Positions 62,289-64,000 of a DNA stretch of 64,000 bases are shown here, one piece after another. The first letter of the stretch is position 1; each line of letters opens with the position of its first letter. This DNA is from AP-15 sp963737145 (lineage in GTDB: Bacteria > Pseudomonadota > Alphaproteobacteria > ATCC43930 > CGMCC-115725): assembly GCA_963737145.1 (NCBI GenBank), contig CAVTRO010000002.1, positions 372,001-436,000 on the forward strand, written 5' to 3'. Position numbers and translations under genes: made by a program. The notes under the pieces are model-generated. The model was not told the origin of the DNA. It saw nothing but the letters and a program-made list of their open reading frames with translations, and did not search any database.

Positions 62289-64000
62289 CCGGGATCTTTG
62301 ATTTTCGCGGCTACCGCGACGTCGGCCGCGTCCTGCTTAATCGAATGACCGAAATCATCGCTCATCGTGGACCGGACGGCGACGGTTTCCATTTTGCGCC
62401 GGGGATCGGGCTTGGGATGCGGCGGCTGGCGATCGTCGATCTCGTCACCGGCGACCAGCCGCAATTCAACGAAGACGGCACGGTGTGCGTCGTCTTCAAC
62501 GGCGAAATCTATAATTTTCAGCCCCTCATGGCCGAGCTGACGGCGCTCGGCCACGCCTTCCGGACGCGCTCCGACACCGAGGTCATCGTCCACGCCTGGG
62601 AGGAGTGGGGCGAGGGTTGTCTCGACCGCTTCAACGGGATGTTCGGGTTTGCGCTATGGGACGCGCGGCGCGAGGCGCTCTTCCTGGCGCGCGACCGGCT
62701 CGGCGAGAAGCCGCTATACTACAGCATGCTGGCCGATGGCCGGCTGCTGTTCGCGTCGGAATTAAAGTCGCTGGCGCTTAGCCCGGACATCGACCGCGGG
62801 CTGGACCCGCAGGCGATAGAAGAATTTTTTGCCTATGGGTACATCCCGGATCCGCGGTCGATCTATCGCGGCGTGAAGAAGCTTGCGCCGGCGCATTCGC
62901 TGCTCGTCAAACGCGGCGAGCCGCCGCCGGAGCCGCGCTGCTATTGGGATGTGCGCTTTGTCGACGGCGGTTCGATCCGCCGCGAGGAGGCCGCGGAGGA
63001 GCTGATCGCGCGGCTGCGCGAATCGGTCCGCCTGCGGATGATCGCCGATGTGCCGCTGGGCGCCTTTCTTTCGGGCGGCGTCGATTCGAGCGGCGTCGTG
63101 GCGATGATGGCGGAGCTGAAGAGCGACCCGGTCAGCACCTTCTCGATCGCGTTCGGAGCGAAGGGCTGGGACGAATCGGCCTACGCGGCCGAAATCGCCC
63201 GACGCTATCGGACCGATCATCACGTCAAAGAGGTCGATCCCAATTCCTTCGATCTGCTCGACCGGCTGGCGACGATCTATGACGAACCGTTTGGCGACAG
63301 CTCGGCGATCCCGACCTTCCGGGTCTGCGCGATGGCGCGGGAGAACGTCACGGTGGCCTTGTCCGGGGATGGCGGCGACGAGGTGTTCGCCGGCTATCGC
63401 CGGTATCGCTGGCATTGCTTCGAGGAGCGGGTGCGCCGCATGGTTCCGGCGAGCTTGCGCCGACCGTTCTTCGGGATGGCCGGCGCGCTCTACCCGAAAC
63501 TGGACTGGGCGCCGCGCCCGCTGCGCGCCAAGGCCACACTGCAGGAGCTGGGCCGAGACACGATAGAGGCTTATTTCTCTTCCGTCTCGATCTGCGGCAC
63601 CGAGATCCGCCGGCGGCTGTTCAGTCCGGGTCTCGTGCGCGAACTGCAGGGCTACGACGGCGTCGAGGTGCTACGCTCGCATATGCAGCGCTGCGGCAGC
63701 GACGACCCGCTGTCGCAAGTTCAGTACGCCGATTTCAAGACCTATCTCCCCGGCGACATTCTGACCAAGGTCGATCGCGCCAGCATGGCCAATTCGCTCG
63801 AAGCGCGGGTTCCGTTGCTCGACCACACGCTGGTCGAGTGGGCGGCGGGTCTGCCACCGCATTTCAAGCTGCATGGCCGCGAGGGGAAGCAGATCTTCAA
63901 GACGGCGCTCGAACCCTATGTCGCGAAGAAAATTCTCTACCGCCCGAAACAGGGCTTCGCCGTGCCGCTCGCCGCATGGTTTCGCGGCCCGCTGCGAGGG
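62276..64000 (+). CDS. asnB: Asparagine synthetase, exosortase-locus type (3' truncated by window edge)
   Basis: A glutamine-hydrolysing synthetase. It begins MCGIAGIFDFRG with the catalytic Cys2, has the AHRGPDGDG and FNGEIYNF glutaminase motifs, and the ATP pyrophosphatase motif AFLSGGVDSSGV near residue 265 with LSGDGGDEVFAGYRRY later. This form is common in XrtA/EpsH exosortase clusters and may amidate a sugar or peptide rather than make asparagine. The frame is still open at base 64000 (575 codons seen). It starts 13 bases before the previous gene ends. Confidence 0.93.
   Translation, partial: MCGIAGIFDFRGYRDVGRVLLNRMTEIIAHRGPDGDGFHFAPGIGLGMRRLAIVDLVTGDQPQFNEDGTVCVVFNGEIYNFQPLMAELTALGHAFRTRSDTEVIVHAWEEWGEGCLDRFNGMFGFALWDARREALFLARDRLGEKPLYYSMLADGRLLFASELKSLALSPDIDRGLDPQAIEEFFAYGYIPDPRSIYRGVKKLAPAHSLLVKRGEPPPEPRCYWDVRFVDGGSIRREEAAEELIARLRESVRLRMIADVPLGAFLSGGVDSSGVVAMMAELKSDPVSTFSIAFGAKGWDESAYAAEIARRYRTDHHVKEVDPNSFDLLDRLATIYDEPFGDSSAIPTFRVCAMARENVTVALSGDGGDEVFAGYRRYRWHCFEERVRRMVPASLRRPFFGMAGALYPKLDWAPRPLRAKATLQELGRDTIEAYFSSVSICGTEIRRRLFSPGLVRELQGYDGVEVLRSHMQRCGSDDPLSQVQYADFKTYLPGDILTKVDRASMANSLEARVPLLDHTLVEWAAGLPPHFKLHGREGKQIFKTALEPYVAKKILYRPKQGFAVPLAAWFRGPLRG

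Overview
The window is GC-rich chromosomal DNA from an alphaproteobacterium. The best guess is a Rhodospirillales-like lineage. This rests on gene order: lptF-lptG-lptD-surA-pdxA-rsmA facing yicC-mltG-fabF-acpP-fabG-fabD, then rpsF-rpsR-DUF2232-rplI-dnaB. No rRNA, tRNA or CRISPR array was recognised.

Layout. (1) 1-19776 is housekeeping: LPS export, periplasmic folding, vitamin B6, rRNA methylation, fatty-acid synthesis, ribosomal proteins, a cyclopropane-fatty-acid synthase and the replicative helicase. Oddities are a 15-bp minisatellite in rpsF, a one-base frameshift at the start of rplI, and a broken antitoxin plus a foreign-looking kinase where gmk is usual. (2) 19814-27909 holds an SDR, a marR-emrA-emrB efflux operon with a second emrB paralogue upstream, and a secreted multidomain protein with a haem-c motif. 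(3) 27920-43011 is a decaying accessory region. It has toxin-antitoxin pairs (MNT/HepT and VapBC), fragments of at least eight genes, a MITE-like element, REP-like palindromes, a group II intron remnant, and a dead IS256-type transposase inside long inverted repeats that cut an mmgE/prpD gene. (4) 43048-50031 is a compact minus-strand operon. It encodes two proteins that together look like a LodA-type quinoprotein split in two (the second half fused to a ferritin-like domain), a radical SAM/SPASM maturase and an FAD enzyme, preceded by a conserved protein with a YHExxE motif. This is the most interesting system here. (5) 51001-53779 has a MATE exporter and a sulfide:quinone oxidoreductase. (6) 53960-64000 is the start of an exopolysaccharide locus: GDP-mannose synthesis, methyltransferase, two polysaccharide deacetylases, a glycosyltransferase, a degenerate asparagine-synthase-like protein and a true asparagine synthetase that runs off the window.

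How the genes work together. LptF/G/D build the LPS bridge while SurA helps fold the outer-membrane partner. FabD/G/AcpP/FabF are one fatty-acid elongation block. In the 43-50 kb operon, the rSAM and flavin enzymes are best read as installing a Cys/Trp-derived quinone or thioether links in the LodA-like halves. The repeated single-base frameshifts (rplI, two SDR/AKR genes, phasin, MFS, transposase) are either real decay or assembly error; reads would settle this.
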